DNA from: Hyposmocoma kahamanoa
Taxonomy: Eukaryota; Arthropoda; Insecta; Lepidoptera; Cosmopterigidae
Direction of reading: 5' to 3'
DNA length: 64,000 nt
Assembly (NCBI RefSeq): GCF_003589595.1
Contig: NW_020653726.1
Coordinates: 12,763,807-12,827,806, forward strand
In this document: piece by piece, positions 41,001 through 49,282 of the stretch
How positions within the stretch are numbered: the first letter of the stretch is position 1
Layout: each line of letters opens with the position of its first letter
Made by a program: the position numbers and the translations under genes
Notes under the pieces: generated by a model
Databases searched by the model: none
Seen by the model: only the letters and a program-made list of their open reading frames with translations
What the model was told of the DNA's origin: nothing

Positions 41001-43500
41001 GATTTTCACACAAATGAGGTGCACCGCTTTCACAAGGAGCTCTACTGCTACTAAAAAGATGTGGTTCCCATGATTGAAAAATTTGGTGCCACCTTAGTGC
41101 AGTTACACACGGGGACTTTTAGCAGCGATGCAAACGGCATGCAGTCGCTAATCGTCTATCTTCGCGACTTTAAGCAGCGATGCAAACGCGATGCAAACGC
41201 GTTGCAAACGCGATACAAACGCGATGCGATCGAATATAGTTTTACGACTAGAACCGACTAAATGACTTTTTTTAAACTAGCCAAATTTAAATACTTGATA
41301 ATGATAATGATCACGCTGTAGTGAAGCACGTTGAATTCGTGCCAAAAAGATTAAGTTAACCTACGGGGTCGCAATTTGATAACGAGGTTCCAATAATTTG
41401 CGGAATCTTCGCGGAACTAAACGTCGCGATAATAAATGTCCAAATCACGTTTTTTAATTTGACTTAAGGCTTTATTCAATTGACTAGTCATTAATACAAA
41501 GAGTTTTCAAAAATTAAGCAAATATGTAAACTTTATAATAATATGCCAAACATTTTGATCTTCAACAAAATATGATTATTCACTTATTTTGTTGTAATCC
41601 TTTTATAGTAAAAATGCTTTTAAAGTAAACTAGTAAGCTTAGCAAGTAAGATTTAATATTCCACTCTTATTCAAAAATAATATCTGCTAGAAAAACACTT
41701 GTTTACTTGCAGCTATTACCAAATCAAACCATATCTCGAAATCTCTATTTTTTTTATTACATGAAGTAAGATTTTACTTTATTACATAAGCACTCGAATT
41801 ATCAAATACAAAAGTGACACTTTCTCTTTGGTTCAATGTACCGCAAGTAAACGTTAAATCTATTAATTAATTTTGCTATTATTATCGTTCAGCTCAATAA
41901 TTGCGCGTCTCTATCATAGCACTTAAAATGACATTAAGGTCACATATCAGGATGAAACTGCATGAAAACTCAACAACTTGTAAATGATTTTGCTCTTGTA
42001 TGTACGTGACTATTGTTATCATTAATATCGACTTTATACGTATAATAAATAACAATTTATTTACATAAATAATTCATTATAATTTTCGATACTTATTAGT
42101 TAGTATCGTGGACACACAAACGACAACACCGGAGTGCTACGACGTAATTATAATGTATCTGTATCTATGTATTGATATTGGCATTTTTTTTAAATGGTCC
42201 ATGTGAAATAAAAAAATAAAAGTGTAGCGGATGAATTGAAATGCCAATTCTTCCGTAATAGTAATTTGGTGATAGCAACAAACTTCAAACTATTCAAGCT
42301 GGGAACAAAACAATATGTCTCACGGACTGATGATAAGAGTGATAAAGCAAAGGGTGCGTTAAGGGAGAGCTTGCTCCGTTTATTGAGGAAGGGCGTCTCA
42401 TTACGAAGTGGGCGTGATCGTGGAATTTCTCACGTATGATTTCAACGACAACTTGCTCTCGAATGTAACTCTTAGATATTTGACCGTATTTTCATATGGA
42501 GTTGGACGGCCGAGGAGGGAGATAGGGATGAGGTTTTGTTACCTTACAACTGGACAAAAAACGCGCACAAACTTACCTTATGTTATTGTCAAGTAAACGG
42601 GCAATAAGCATTGTTGTGGACATAGTGCGGTAGACTAAGCTAAATATACTTACAATGTATCAAGGCTGCAAATATGTTGTTTGACGCGAGTGCTTGTATT
42701 GAAACCTGAGGAAGCGAAGAATTCTAAGATTGAAAAAATAGAATCCTAAGCGTGGCGAGGGTTTCAAGGCACGAAACGCATAACAAGTTTGCTGCCGAAC
42801 GAAACACACAACTTTTCACCTCACTACAGCGAGGAAAACGGTAGATGAAAGAAAAACAGTTGAACTATAACAAATCAGCTTTTATAAACAAAATTAGTTA
42901 GCGTTGTCAATTTAATGTCAACAAAAATAAAATATACCAACGGATTTATATTACATAAATTATGTACGACAAATCGCGTAGTTAACATGTAGTTATGTTT
43001 TTTTTTTTATGGAAAGAAAAAGTTAGGTGCACCACATTCCATCGTCAAGTTCCTAAAACCTTTCCCAAAACGTTTTTGGCAGATTTGTAATGAGAAAGAA
43101 AGCCACAGATTTCTAATGAAAAAAAAATCCTTCCGAGCTAGTGAGGTGAAAATTTATTTTGTAATAGGTATTATTAAATCCATGGAATACTCCATGGATG
43201 ATATTAAATTATTTTTTGTGAAATTACTTATTAAACACAAAAAATCAAAATTCTCTATCGAGAATAATAATTGTACTACACATCAATTAAGATTCATCAT
43301 TAAACTTTATTTTAAAAAGCCATTTCCATAGCAAACTCACTTTTTTAGCTCTATCAATAAATAAATTTACCATAAAACAGGTTCACCTTATGGAGGACAA
43401 CGACGATATGCTGGAGCAGCTGGGGTTGATGGAGAACCAGGCCAACAACAACGACGTTCCCATCCCGCCGCCGCCCCCCCAGCCAATGGAGCAGGAGTGA
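26025..43500 (+). CDS. KLHL10: Kelch-like protein 10 (BTB-BACK-kelch), 11 exons
   Basis: This is a substrate adaptor for a Cullin-3 ubiquitin ligase; KLHL10 orthologues act in developing sperm, and in Drosophila klhl10 is needed for caspase activation during spermatid individualisation. Exons: 26025-26161, 26714-26965, 27696-27960, 28934-29098, 29172-29258, 30191-30337, 30918-31110, 33281-33426, 34199-34416, 35094-35274, 43381-43500. They sum to 1911 bases, 637 codons with TGA, all in frame. Residues about 12-120 form the BTB domain (CDAIVRADDGAAFPVHRAIL), about 125-225 the BACK domain (VATQSDEFLHLPLEELNSII), and 274-580 six kelch repeats (AIGGW, VIGGF, AMGGY, ITGGF, VIGGF, AIGGF). The start is the first ATG after an in-frame TAG at 25995. 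The C-terminus is acidic and proline-rich. AATAAA is at 43538-43543. Confidence 0.95.
26312..26415 (+). repeat. MITE fragment (TTACATCGCCGCG end)
   Basis: In KLHL10 intron 1. TTACATCGCCGCGCAATGAA, then TTTTTGTAACCATAGCATAA and ATGTCAATTGTGTAACG. Related pieces lie at 33080-33210 and, reversed, at 62032-62205. Confidence 0.5.
26590..26667 (-). repeat. End fragment of the TGCATCG-rich MITE family
   Basis: In KLHL10 intron 1. In reverse it reads AAGAGCGGTTATACACAGCG, then TTTTAGCAGCGATGCAAACG, the terminal sequence of the element at 17766-18665. Confidence 0.65.
27145..27265 (+). repeat. tRNA-derived SINE (family C)
   Basis: In KLHL10 intron 2. GTGGTTGAGTGGCTTGCACG resembles an A box and GGCTCGATTCCCGGTCGGG a B box, followed by AACTAACTTTTCTATATTGG. 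It is a decayed relative of 17393-17570. Confidence 0.5.
27342..27641. mobile_element. hAT MITE, 300 bp, perfect 8-bp duplication
   Basis: In KLHL10 intron 2, ending 54 bp before exon 3. The ends CATAGTTTTCCAAAGTGG and, in reverse, CATAGGTTCCCAAAG are inverted. ATTTAGAG flanks both sides (27334-27341 and 27642-27649). A related but more decayed stretch is at 39612-39735 (CTAAAGTGGTCCCTGCGCCG). Confidence 0.9.
28200..28580 (+). repeat. Dispersed repeat, copy 1 (GCGAGGAAAACGGTAGATGA)
   Basis: In KLHL10 intron 3. Closely matches 42745-43110: CACCTCACTACAGCGAGG, AACGGTAGATGAAAGAAAAA, CAGTTGAACTATAACAAATC, CGACAAATCGCGTAGTT. No coding frame is conserved. Class unknown. Confidence 0.7.
30597..30825 (+). 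repeat. Dispersed repeat, CTTTAAATCGC family
   Basis: In KLHL10 intron 6. It keeps the family order: AAATTGCAAAGATCTGAGGG, CACCCTGAGACATAAGTTGA, CAGTAATGCAGCATTACTGC, TTGGCGGCAGAAATAG, GACGAACTCTTTCACAAGGA. It ends about 90 bp before exon 7. Confidence 0.75.
31345..31795. repeat. Two adjacent inverted-repeat elements in KLHL10 intron 7
   Basis: GCGTGTGGGAGGTAGCGAGG near 31352 is an imperfect inverse of the stretch at 31650-31690 (reverse: GATGTGCGAGGTAGCTAGG), suggesting a MITE of about 340 bp. Directly after, 31690-31790 carries TTTCCACCGGCAAGGTAAAA and, in reverse, GTGGAAATAGACCGGCGAG, a smaller inverted element. The boundaries are approximate. Confidence 0.45.
32311..32445. repeat. Fold-back element, GC-rich, about 50-bp arms
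   Basis: In KLHL10 intron 7. The left arm AGCTAGCACGATAGGGCGCG...GCGAGCGACATAAAG pairs imperfectly with the right arm, which in reverse reads GACTAGCACGATAAGACGCA...GCGAGAGCGACATAAAG. The centre is CTGCTATTTTCGCATAG. Confidence 0.65.
32765..32965 (+). repeat. Degenerate SINE (family A), 3' part
   Basis: In KLHL10 intron 7. AGTGAGTTTGGGTGTAATTT, GTGGTTGTCTATGTGTG and ACCCGCGACACAGAGTTTCC match the body of the SINE at 36304. The tRNA-like head is strongly altered. Confidence 0.6.
33080..33210 (+). repeat. MITE fragment (CATTGCCGCGGATCGGAATG)
   Basis: In KLHL10 intron 7, shortly before exon 8. It shares GCCGCGGATCGGAATGGAAA, TTTTTGTAACGAAATTATAC and AACGTACAAACTAGATAC with 26312-26415. Confidence 0.5.
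33737..34027. mobile_element. 290-bp inverted-repeat MITE in KLHL10 intron 8
   Basis: The left end AAAACGTGTCAACCACATGA...TAGTTTTGTGAAAATG pairs with the right end, which in reverse reads AAAACGCGTCAACCAACATG...TAGTCTTACGAAAATG. An inner pair, AAAATGAAAACTTTTG/CAAAAGTTTTCATTTT, extends the fold. No coding content. Confidence 0.7.
35387..35660 (+). repeat. tRNA-derived SINE (family B)
   Basis: In KLHL10 intron 10. The head GCCGTGGTAGCCTAATAGTT and AGTAGGTTCGAATCCGGCCT form tRNA-like A and B boxes. The body has TTAGTTTCTCGGAATTAATT and the tail CCCCTGCCCAGCAGTCGGAC ends in GATGATGGTGATGAA. The tail resembles the 3' end of non-LTR elements, as expected for a SINE mobilised by one. Confidence 0.75.
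36304..36563 (+). mobile_element. tRNA-derived SINE (family A), best-preserved copy
   Basis: The head CTGCCTCCGTGGCCGAACGG (A-box-like) and CCAGGTTCGATTCCCGAG (B box) derive from a tRNA. The body runs TTTATTTCTCTCGTGAGTTT, GGTTGTCTATGTGTG, CGCGACACAGGGTTTCCC, GTGTGCGTTA and ends in a TTA microsatellite plus AAGTATAATTGCTTACCTAT. The tail extension is shared with the reversed copy at 39733, so it belongs to the element. It is polymerase III-type by structure; it is not a functional tRNA gene. Confidence 0.85.
36605..36661. repeat. 25-bp inverted repeat (hairpin)
   Basis: GTAATCTCTCGCTTAATCTA...GTTC at 36605-36629 pairs with 36637-36661 at 23 of 25 positions, with a 7-base loop GACTTTT. The size resembles a small RNA hairpin, but a MITE remnant is equally possible. 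Confidence 0.6.
37685..38404 (-). mobile_element. Mariner-like element, internally deleted, 720 bp
   Basis: Both ends carry GGTCCGTCCCAAAAGTATCG...AACATTTTT in inverted orientation and are flanked by TA (37683-37684 and 38405-38406). The minus strand encodes the transposase start (MTDPLEQRYAVKFC...ALSESSVRKW, helix-turn-helix region) and end (YSPDVAPADFFLFPSIKSK and on to FEEY and a stop). The middle with the first catalytic residues is missing and stops interrupt the frame, so it is non-autonomous. It ends directly against a TGTATC microsatellite. Confidence 0.88.
38401..38442. repeat. TGTATC microsatellite
   Basis: About seven tandem copies of the 6-bp unit CTGTAT, beginning at the outer edge of the mariner TIR. 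The first unit overlaps the element's terminal bases and its TA duplication. Confidence 0.9.
38608..39009. mobile_element. hAT-like MITE (CATCGAGTATATAA termini), copy 2, reversed
   Basis: The left end has TATAGAAATAGAGACGAAAT then AAGGGCCATCC. The right end reads CTGGTTATTTTACTCGATG. Interior blocks (GGCCAATCGG, CGAATTCGGACTGG) are reverse complements of those in copies 1 and 3. The terminal 30 bases are more altered and no 8-bp duplication is obvious. Confidence 0.7.
39733..39979 (-). mobile_element. tRNA-derived SINE (family A), reverse
   Basis: In reverse it is the same element as 36304-36563: the tail CATAGGTAAGCAATTATACT plus ATA repeats, then GCGCACACTCAACATAGC-type body, and the tRNA-like head GGGAATCGAACCCGGGAGCT. 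The head's A-box side is shortened. Confidence 0.8.
40865..40874. other. Assembly gap (10 N)
   Basis: Ten undefined bases lie in KLHL10 intron 10. A run of exactly ten usually marks a scaffold join of unknown length, so the true size of the intron is uncertain. Confidence 0.95.
41090..41232 (+). repeat. End of the TGCATCG-rich MITE family
   Basis: GCAGTTACACACGGGGACTT, TTAGCAGCGATGCAAACG, then a short array of GATGCAAACGC and TTGCAAACGC units. Matches the ends of 17766-18665. Confidence 0.65.
42745..43110 (+). repeat. Dispersed repeat, copy 2 (GCGAGGAAAACGGTAGATGA)
   Basis: Closely similar to 28200-28580, including CTACAGCGAGGAAAACGG, AAAAACAGTTGAACTATAAC and GTACGACAAATCGCGTAGTT. It ends about 270 bp before the last KLHL10 exon. 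Confidence 0.7.
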
Positions 43501-43690
43501 TCGCTCGCGCTCCTATTGCCGACCCGTCGTTGGTAACAATAAATATTTTCTAAAATCTCGCATTTATTGCAAAGACGTGCTTACGGCGAGAAAAAGAGAG
43601 TCTTTCCTCGTAATAATCAGCTCAACATTTGTTATATTTATTTCATTATATATCATTATGTAAAAACATCGCAAACAAACAACAACAAAA

Positions 43691-43777
43691 CATTTGCTCT
43701 TGCCTTCTAATTTGCCTTGGCTTCCCACGAGTGTTGGTGCACCAGTCTTACCCCACGGGTAATTGGAATGAATATGT
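43691..43777 (+). pseudogene. Copied fragment of AASS exon 7 with its splice donor
   Basis: This 87-bp stretch matches 9104-9190 with roughly 8 differences: CATTTGCTCTT, CCTTCTAA, GGCTTCCCACGAGT and GGTAATTGGAATGAATATGT are common. The copy includes the last part of exon 7, the exon border and 19 bases of intron, so it arose at DNA level, not from mRNA. It lies 34.5 kb from its source, just past the KLHL10 polyadenylation signal. One difference changes the exon-end AG to GG. It cannot act alone. Confidence 0.85.
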
Positions 43778-43802
43778 GTAATGTTTATTTTGTTGAATAT
43801 TA

Positions 43803-43967
43803 GATGTTTTTGCTAAAGGCAACCTGGCTGAGTAAAGAAAAACTTTCATATGTCTCGCATATCGCCACCTATGAGAAGCGGGTAAAAAAGCTGTTTAAAC
43901 CCAAAGACAAAGATCTTAGACAGGCACATAAAGAAATTCGTAAGATCTGCTGGCTAGTTCTGTAATT
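43803..43967 (+). CDS. Short lysine-rich open frame, unidentified
   Basis: A 54-residue frame, starting MFLLKATWLSKEKLSYVSHI and continuing with KLFKPKDKDLRQAHKEI. It is preceded by TATTAG (possible acceptor) and contains AATTCGTAAGA (possible donor), so it could be an internal exon. Codon use looks protein-like and the composition is not repeat-like. I do not recognise a family. It starts 26 bp after the AASS exon 7 copy and ends next to a GC-rich repeat element, so it may be another copied exon. Confidence 0.3.
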
Positions 43968-43972
43968 CTGTT

Positions 43973-44322
43973 AAGGCGGGTTCCCACGGCCCGTTTTTCC
44001 AGCAGCTCGCGCCGTTGGAAACCACCACGGGCGACCACGGGCGCGCTCGGGCGGCACTCTTCCCACGGCGCATGACACAGCGCGCCATTGAAGTTACCGA
44101 GGAACGGCGGATCCAAAAACAGGCGACCACGGGCGTGCTAGGGCGGCCTTCTTCCCAAACTCGTGGCGCGATACCGCCATTAAAGTTACTGACATATGGC
44201 GGATCCATTAACAGGCAACCACGGGCGACCACAAGCGCACTCGGGCGGCCCTCTTCATACGGCGCTTTGGCGCGAACTCGCGCAGCGCGGTCCATTGATG
44301 GACAAGCCGTGGGAAGCCTTTA
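43973..44322. mobile_element. GC-rich element with inverted ends and three internal tandem units
   Basis: The left end AAGGCGGGTTCCCACGGC and the right end in reverse AAAGGCTTCCCACGGC are imperfect inverted repeats. Between them three units of about 90-110 bp start GCGACCACGGGCG or GCAACCACGGGCG and end GGCGGATCCA(T/A)(T/A)AACAG or a variant. The stretch is much richer in GC and CpG than its surroundings. The open frames of about 100 residues seen on both strands follow from this composition and are not considered genes. Confidence 0.7.
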
Positions 44323-44659
44323 AGAAAGCGATAAGCCCGAGTTTGACAAAGTCGATCGAAAATTGTTTTTGTTCGATCTTTGTTTCAATAATAACAATAA
44401 CATTTGTCGTAATTATAAGCATAGCATTTGAAATTAAAACTTTCTATACAACCCATAGGGTGGCCAAGTGTAGATTTCAACACGCCGCTTTATATCTACC
44501 CCGCTCGTTACCGGAACTCTGCAATAAGCCCAATAATAACTTTAGAACAAATGTAGAACGACTGAAGAATTAATAAGTATATAAAGAAGAACAAGGATTT
44601 AATAACAGGCAATTAAAATTGTTACTCTACGTATAGCAAATCTGTATATAGCATTAGGT

Positions 44660-45090
44660 AAGTACTAAGCAAGGCTAAAGCTCTAAAAAGATTGTCTTTG
44701 TCTTCTTAACGCGCGATGCCTAAAAAGGTATTTTTGGCCCTCTAGCTGGTCTTTGAGAATGTATACCTGCTTTGATAAGTCTCCTCGTTACCATCCATTT
44801 GCTAACTCTCACCATTCTCACTTCTTGTAGGTGATTTTTATGGTTTTTGTAAGGTTTTCGTCGATTTCTTAGGGCTTGATTGACAAGAAATCGATCATTC
44901 CTATGCTATGTACATCTTTTTCTTCCAGAACCAGGCATTCTTCTGAAAGAATCTGTCTCTCGGAACCTTTTCCAAATCCTTTGAACCTTAGAACACGAAA
45001 TTCCAAACCGCTGTGCTACAAAACTTTTGTTGAAACCTTCATCGAGAAGACGACTTTACTAGTTACTACAGTGTTGTCCATATCGTAATG
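44660..45090 (-). pseudogene. Tc1-like transposase, N-terminal half, decayed
   Basis: On the minus strand a broken frame reads FNKSFVAQRFGISCSKVQRI, then RFRETDSFRRMPGSGRK, then NDRFLVNQALRNRR and RLIKAGIHSQRPARGPK. This is the paired-like helix-turn-helix DNA-binding half of a Tc1 transposase, with the typical RxPGSGRxR hinge. Stops and frame changes are frequent. The catalytic half and inverted ends were not found. Confidence 0.75.
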
Positions 45091-46993
45091 AACTTATTTA
45101 AGTGAACACTACTTGTGCAGTAGCTACTTCTATTAGTCAATAAAATAGTTAAACTAAGGAATATTTACACAACTGACGATAATGAACAGAAAAAAAGTCC
45201 CGCGTTTTGTTGACGTTTGATTGACAACATTGGAGAATTTTTGTCATAACATCATTGACTTACAAATAAATGGACGACGGGTCTAATGCAAAAACCACGA
45301 AAAAAATATCCCAAGTCAACCTATTTAAACGTAGTGACATGTAAAAGAATATGAATAAGCTAAAACGTTGAATTTAAATTGTAATGTCATCGCAGTACTG
45401 TCTAATTTTGCTTGCTTCGCTGTCAGTCGAACAAACGAAGACTAAAGCGTGAATGACGCTCTGTATACGATTTTAACGCCCTATAAGTTCGGACACTTTT
45501 TACAGCGGACCCGACGTCCATATAATTGTAAGTCAATGCATAAAATGTAAAAAATTTAATTTGGATTTTTTATTTATTTATTATTGTGTGCTTTCGTAGC
45601 GTCGTAGGTATTTAATCAAAGTGCAAATGTTATCGTAACAAGCCAAGATGTTTTGGCTTTCCGAATAGTCCATTGTCATTGGTCATTTACAAGGGTATCA
45701 AGATCGTCAAACGTCGCAAACATCAATGAAAATTGAGAAAAAAGTATTTGTGAATGAGCTGCGCAAGTAATGTAGCAATGTCCACTTGCCATTCCCATGC
45801 CTGGCAACCATAGATTTTGGATATACTAAATCTATGCTGGCAACAGATTGACTCGAAAAAAATAACTATGTGATAGGTTTAATTATGAAGCCTTGTCACA
45901 GTTAAAGATTTTTGTTTGTGATCTAGTCCGCGTTGTCAGCCAACCTGCTCGTTGTAAATAATGATGCAAGCCTACATGTCATTTTGGACGTAAAATATCG
46001 TTATTGCGGTCGGCTTGTTTATAAATCCACTGCAACCAATATGGTTGCAGTGGATAAATATATGGTGTCCACGACAATACGTTCCTTGATTAATGTGACG
46101 CTTGTGTTGATCGATCCGTAAATACTATGACGATAAAATTGTCCGGTAGGTATTACTTAAAACGGCGCCAACTTACATAATCTTTTGCAGCATTTATCTC
46201 TGTTATTTAATCATAGATAGTTGGATACTTTTGGAATATTTCAGACGTATAGCAAGGGCACGTTTTTAGTTACTGCTATTTTTTTCAACCCGTAACAATG
46301 CTGTTGGCAAAGTTTACTGGTCTTGCTCGTCACTGGCTTTGTCAGTGCAGACTGTAGATTCTTTGTATTTTATGATTGTTTACAAGTTGTTGCGATGACG
46401 TATAAATTCTTGTATGTATATTTTTATGCGGGTTTATTTACTAATTTAATTTGTTCTCAGGTTACTGAAACTTTTCTGTACTACGATATGCCTTCCCGAA
46501 GTTTAATAAGAAGATAAAAATAATCAATAAGAAGATAAAAATAAAAGTCTTAGTTACAGTACCTATAGTGAAGTTATTATGTGAAATTACAACGTTACAG
46601 TCATTTATTTTTAAAATATTTACATACATTTACTTAGCAATTTTGGCATATTTATAATGTTGTGATATTTTCATAATGTGAGTCATCTGTATTTTTGGAA
46701 TATTTTTGAAAATTGTTTGAAATTTTTCTGACAAGTATAATTGGTATAATGGTATTAAGATATTGTTGTTGTTATTTTAAAATAAGAATACTCTAGCGAC
46801 CGTATAAATTAATATATTTGCATTTTCAACTATAATGCCATTTGTACACTGGGAAAAATACAACAACATGTTTAATTGCGATACAATCATTTGTTCAAAA
46901 CATATTTGTTTAAATAAAAATATGAACTTATTACAACCATGCTCCATTGTAATAAGTTCTCGATAGTTGTATATCCACCTTCGACGAATCCCA
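45091..46993. other. Intergenic region, nothing recognised
   Basis: No coding exon or classified repeat is seen. Small inverted repeats occur: ATCCACTGCAACCA at 46025 with its inverse at 46042, and ATAGATTT/AAATCTAT near 45810-45833. A string TAAGTTCGGACACTTTTTAC near 45484 could be a decayed Tc1/mariner end. The 3' end of the carrier transcript should lie below 46994; no unambiguous polyadenylation signal was fixed. Confidence 0.5.
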
Positions 46994-47953
46994 TCAAATA
47001 TCATAATGATGTTCTTGTTTGTCGTGACAGACTGCTTCCCCAATACCAGCTGCTTGAACCAGGGAGTGCACAGCGGAATTCGAATTGCAATACTGCCACG
47101 CCCTTTCGGTCCACGCTACAGCTGTGAAGCATGCGCCATTACTGATGAACGCGCGCAGCGCCACAGCACCCAATCCACGACCCATACATTTCCAACCATC
47201 AGTCCGTATAGATTGCATAAAGCAGTCCCACGATCCTTTGTATTTACATACAGCATCACCCTGTAATCTGGACTTGACGACATCTATAGGGTACAATACA
47301 ACCCATGACAACATTCCGGCTAATCCACCTGCCATGAAAACTTTCATAACGGATTGATCGCCGCGTGTCATCGCTTCATAAGACGCAAAGTAAATTGTAA
47401 ATGCCGGACCATCGCGGGCCATCGTTATCCCTAAGCCACGGAAGAGACCTTTTACTCCACCCGTTCTTAAAATATAACGTGCGCCAGACCACGCACTCTG
47501 GGGTATCGGATCCCCGATCTTAGCTAGTTGCTGTCGCGTCTTGACCAGCTCGACTGGCGCACATGCAAAACTCTGCAATATACCAGCAGTAAATCCAGCA
47601 GTCGCATGTGTCTTAATTGAATCTGGGTTCGGCAAAGCTCTCCTCGTATTTCCATAAGCTCCAAAAACTAAGGCGTTGATCACAGCTATTCCACCTAATG
47701 GCGCACCTACTCCTCGATACGCTGTCGTTAATGTTCCACCTTTCAACAACGACTTCGAACATTCCCACGCACTGCCTCTTCCTGACTGTACGTGAACTTT
47801 CAAAGTGTCCAAAGGATGGCCGGCTATAATTCCTGCGCAGCCTGGAAAAATATATAAGTTGTAAAACGCAGCACTTCATATTCAAACAACGAATTTAAAC
47901 ATTTACAGTTAATGCATACCTCCAATACATCCTGCTATAAAGTCAAGGGCCAT
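46994..47953 (-). CDS. SLC25 mitochondrial carrier (SLC25A45/47/48-like)
   Basis: This is a transporter of the inner mitochondrial membrane. Two coding exons, 47920-47953 (34 bp, ATG at 47951-47953) and 46994-47841, join across a 78-bp GT/AG intron into 294 codons, 293 residues, the usual carrier length. Three tandem carrier repeats are visible with signatures PLDTLK, PVELVK and PIDVVK. The opening MALDFIAGCIGGCAGIIAGH and YRGVGAPLGGIAVINALVFG place it with the SLC25A45/47/48 branch and its fly relatives; members move amino acids, methylated basic amino acids or acylcarnitines, and the substrate here is not determinable. It lies convergent to KLHL10. The exact branch is less certain than the family. 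Confidence 0.9.
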
Positions 47954-48274
47954 GTCGCTGAGGGGTGAAAAATTCTGCCAGCAGGAGCTACAATACAAAT
48001 ATCTAGTTGTAGTTGCAATAATTAACTTTATACCTTAGTCCAATAAAATGAAACTTACTTAATGATCAACCATTGTTGATCAATTTGATAGTTAGTTTAA
48101 TCTCCGAAAATTAGATAGCAGCATGTGCTGCTTCGGAGAAGGCGGTCTAGTCACAGAAACTGAACATCATTTATAAACTTCTCACTATCAATAACAGCGT
48201 ATATATTTACATAATAATTATTTTTCTGAATTGACCGATCTTATGACCCCTGATAAACAAAACTGCTTACCTCT

Positions 48275-48485
48275 CCTTCGTTCAAATCAGGTAATCGTAA
48301 TGGGAGTTCACGTTGTCTCCACTGGAGGTAATGCCAATGAACATATTGATGTTTGTAAAGACGAAAATTAGAGCACAGGCCGCAGGTACGTAGCGTCGAT
48401 GCAGCCTCCTGGATGCGTAGCTCGAGTATGCGAGACTGACCACTCCGAAACCCGGCCGTCGGCGGCGCCCGCGCACCCGCCATGC
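48275..48485 (-). other. Probable 5' untranslated exon of the carrier gene
   Basis: On the minus strand a good donor, GGAGAG/GTAAGC, lies at about 48274. A matching acceptor, TTTTTCACCCCTCAG, lies four bases upstream of the carrier ATG. The stretch is GC-richer than its surroundings and includes two overlapping ATG-initiated frames of 64 and 80 codons. Spliced to the carrier exon, neither is in frame with its ATG, so they would be upstream frames rather than part of the protein. Confidence 0.4.
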
Positions 48486-49282
48486 CTCGAGAGATTTCTA
48501 GTTATCGTCAAAGGTTATTCCTTATCACGGGGGCAAAATACGTCTTGAACAAAATAAGCAATAAATCAGCGAGTAAAAATATTTCCACTGTCTCTCACTA
48601 TTTAATTATTACGATAATCTACCTACGGGTAGATAGTTACTATACTTACAAGGAAACCAAATGAAAACTTCGCAACAGACACATTTCATTAAAAATTTTT
48701 CTTCAGACTTTTGAAGCGATAAACGAATTCATCCCCTCCTTAATCAACAGCAACAAACCGATAAGCACCCACGTAACAATAACTGCGAAGTAATGCTTGT
48801 AATGACGCACATCAAAATTTTATTCCAAACTGATCATGACTTAATCAAGTGATGAGTTAATGACACCGAACAGAATAATATTTGCTTCGTTTGATACGGT
48901 AATCAAGTTTAAAGAAAGCTGATAACAACATCTGATGATGTGACCTTTGACTAATGGGCGGCTATTTGCCTATTTCTACCACACCCACTGAAATTGTATG
49001 CATTCATAGATTGTAACAGCAATATTAGTATTGCTCTATTACGAAGTGTATAGTTGATTGCAAAGATTTAGCACAATAAATCTAGGTTGATTGTGAGAAT
49101 ATAGTGCGATTATATATTACTATTATATTACTGACCCGTTACAATGAGAACCTTGAACCTTACAAACTTTTAAAACTGTGTTACGAATCCTTTCCAACCC
49201 AGTGTTGTAGATAAGTGACTTATGGTCCATTGTCTTAAGTATCTTAATAATTCAAAAATTTTTGCGAAGCCACAAAATAGTC
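48486..49282. other. Intergenic region, nothing recognised
   Basis: AT-rich sequence between the carrier's likely first exon and a large inverted-repeat element. No exon or repeat family could be supported. Confidence 0.5.

Larger units (their letters stand above)
35275..43380 (+). other. KLHL10 intron 10 (8.1 kb)
   Basis: The intron separates the last kelch exon from a 40-codon terminal exon. It holds two SINEs, an internally deleted mariner, a hAT-like MITE, CTTTAAATCGC-family pieces (40005-40100 and 40407-40540, split by about 310 bp of other sequence), TGCATCG-family ends near 41090-41232 and the repeat at 42745-43110. The stretch 41280-42740 shows no recognised feature. The N gap lies inside it. 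Confidence 0.8.

Noticed and set aside
43916..44323. Long open frames on both strands of the GC-rich element
   Set aside because: They come from internal tandem units with few stops; translations are low-complexity arginine, alanine and glycine runs.
46024..46056. Short hairpin TCCACTGCAACCA/TGGTTGCAGTGGA
   Set aside because: The 14-bp arms are short enough to be a minor repeat remnant; no supporting context.
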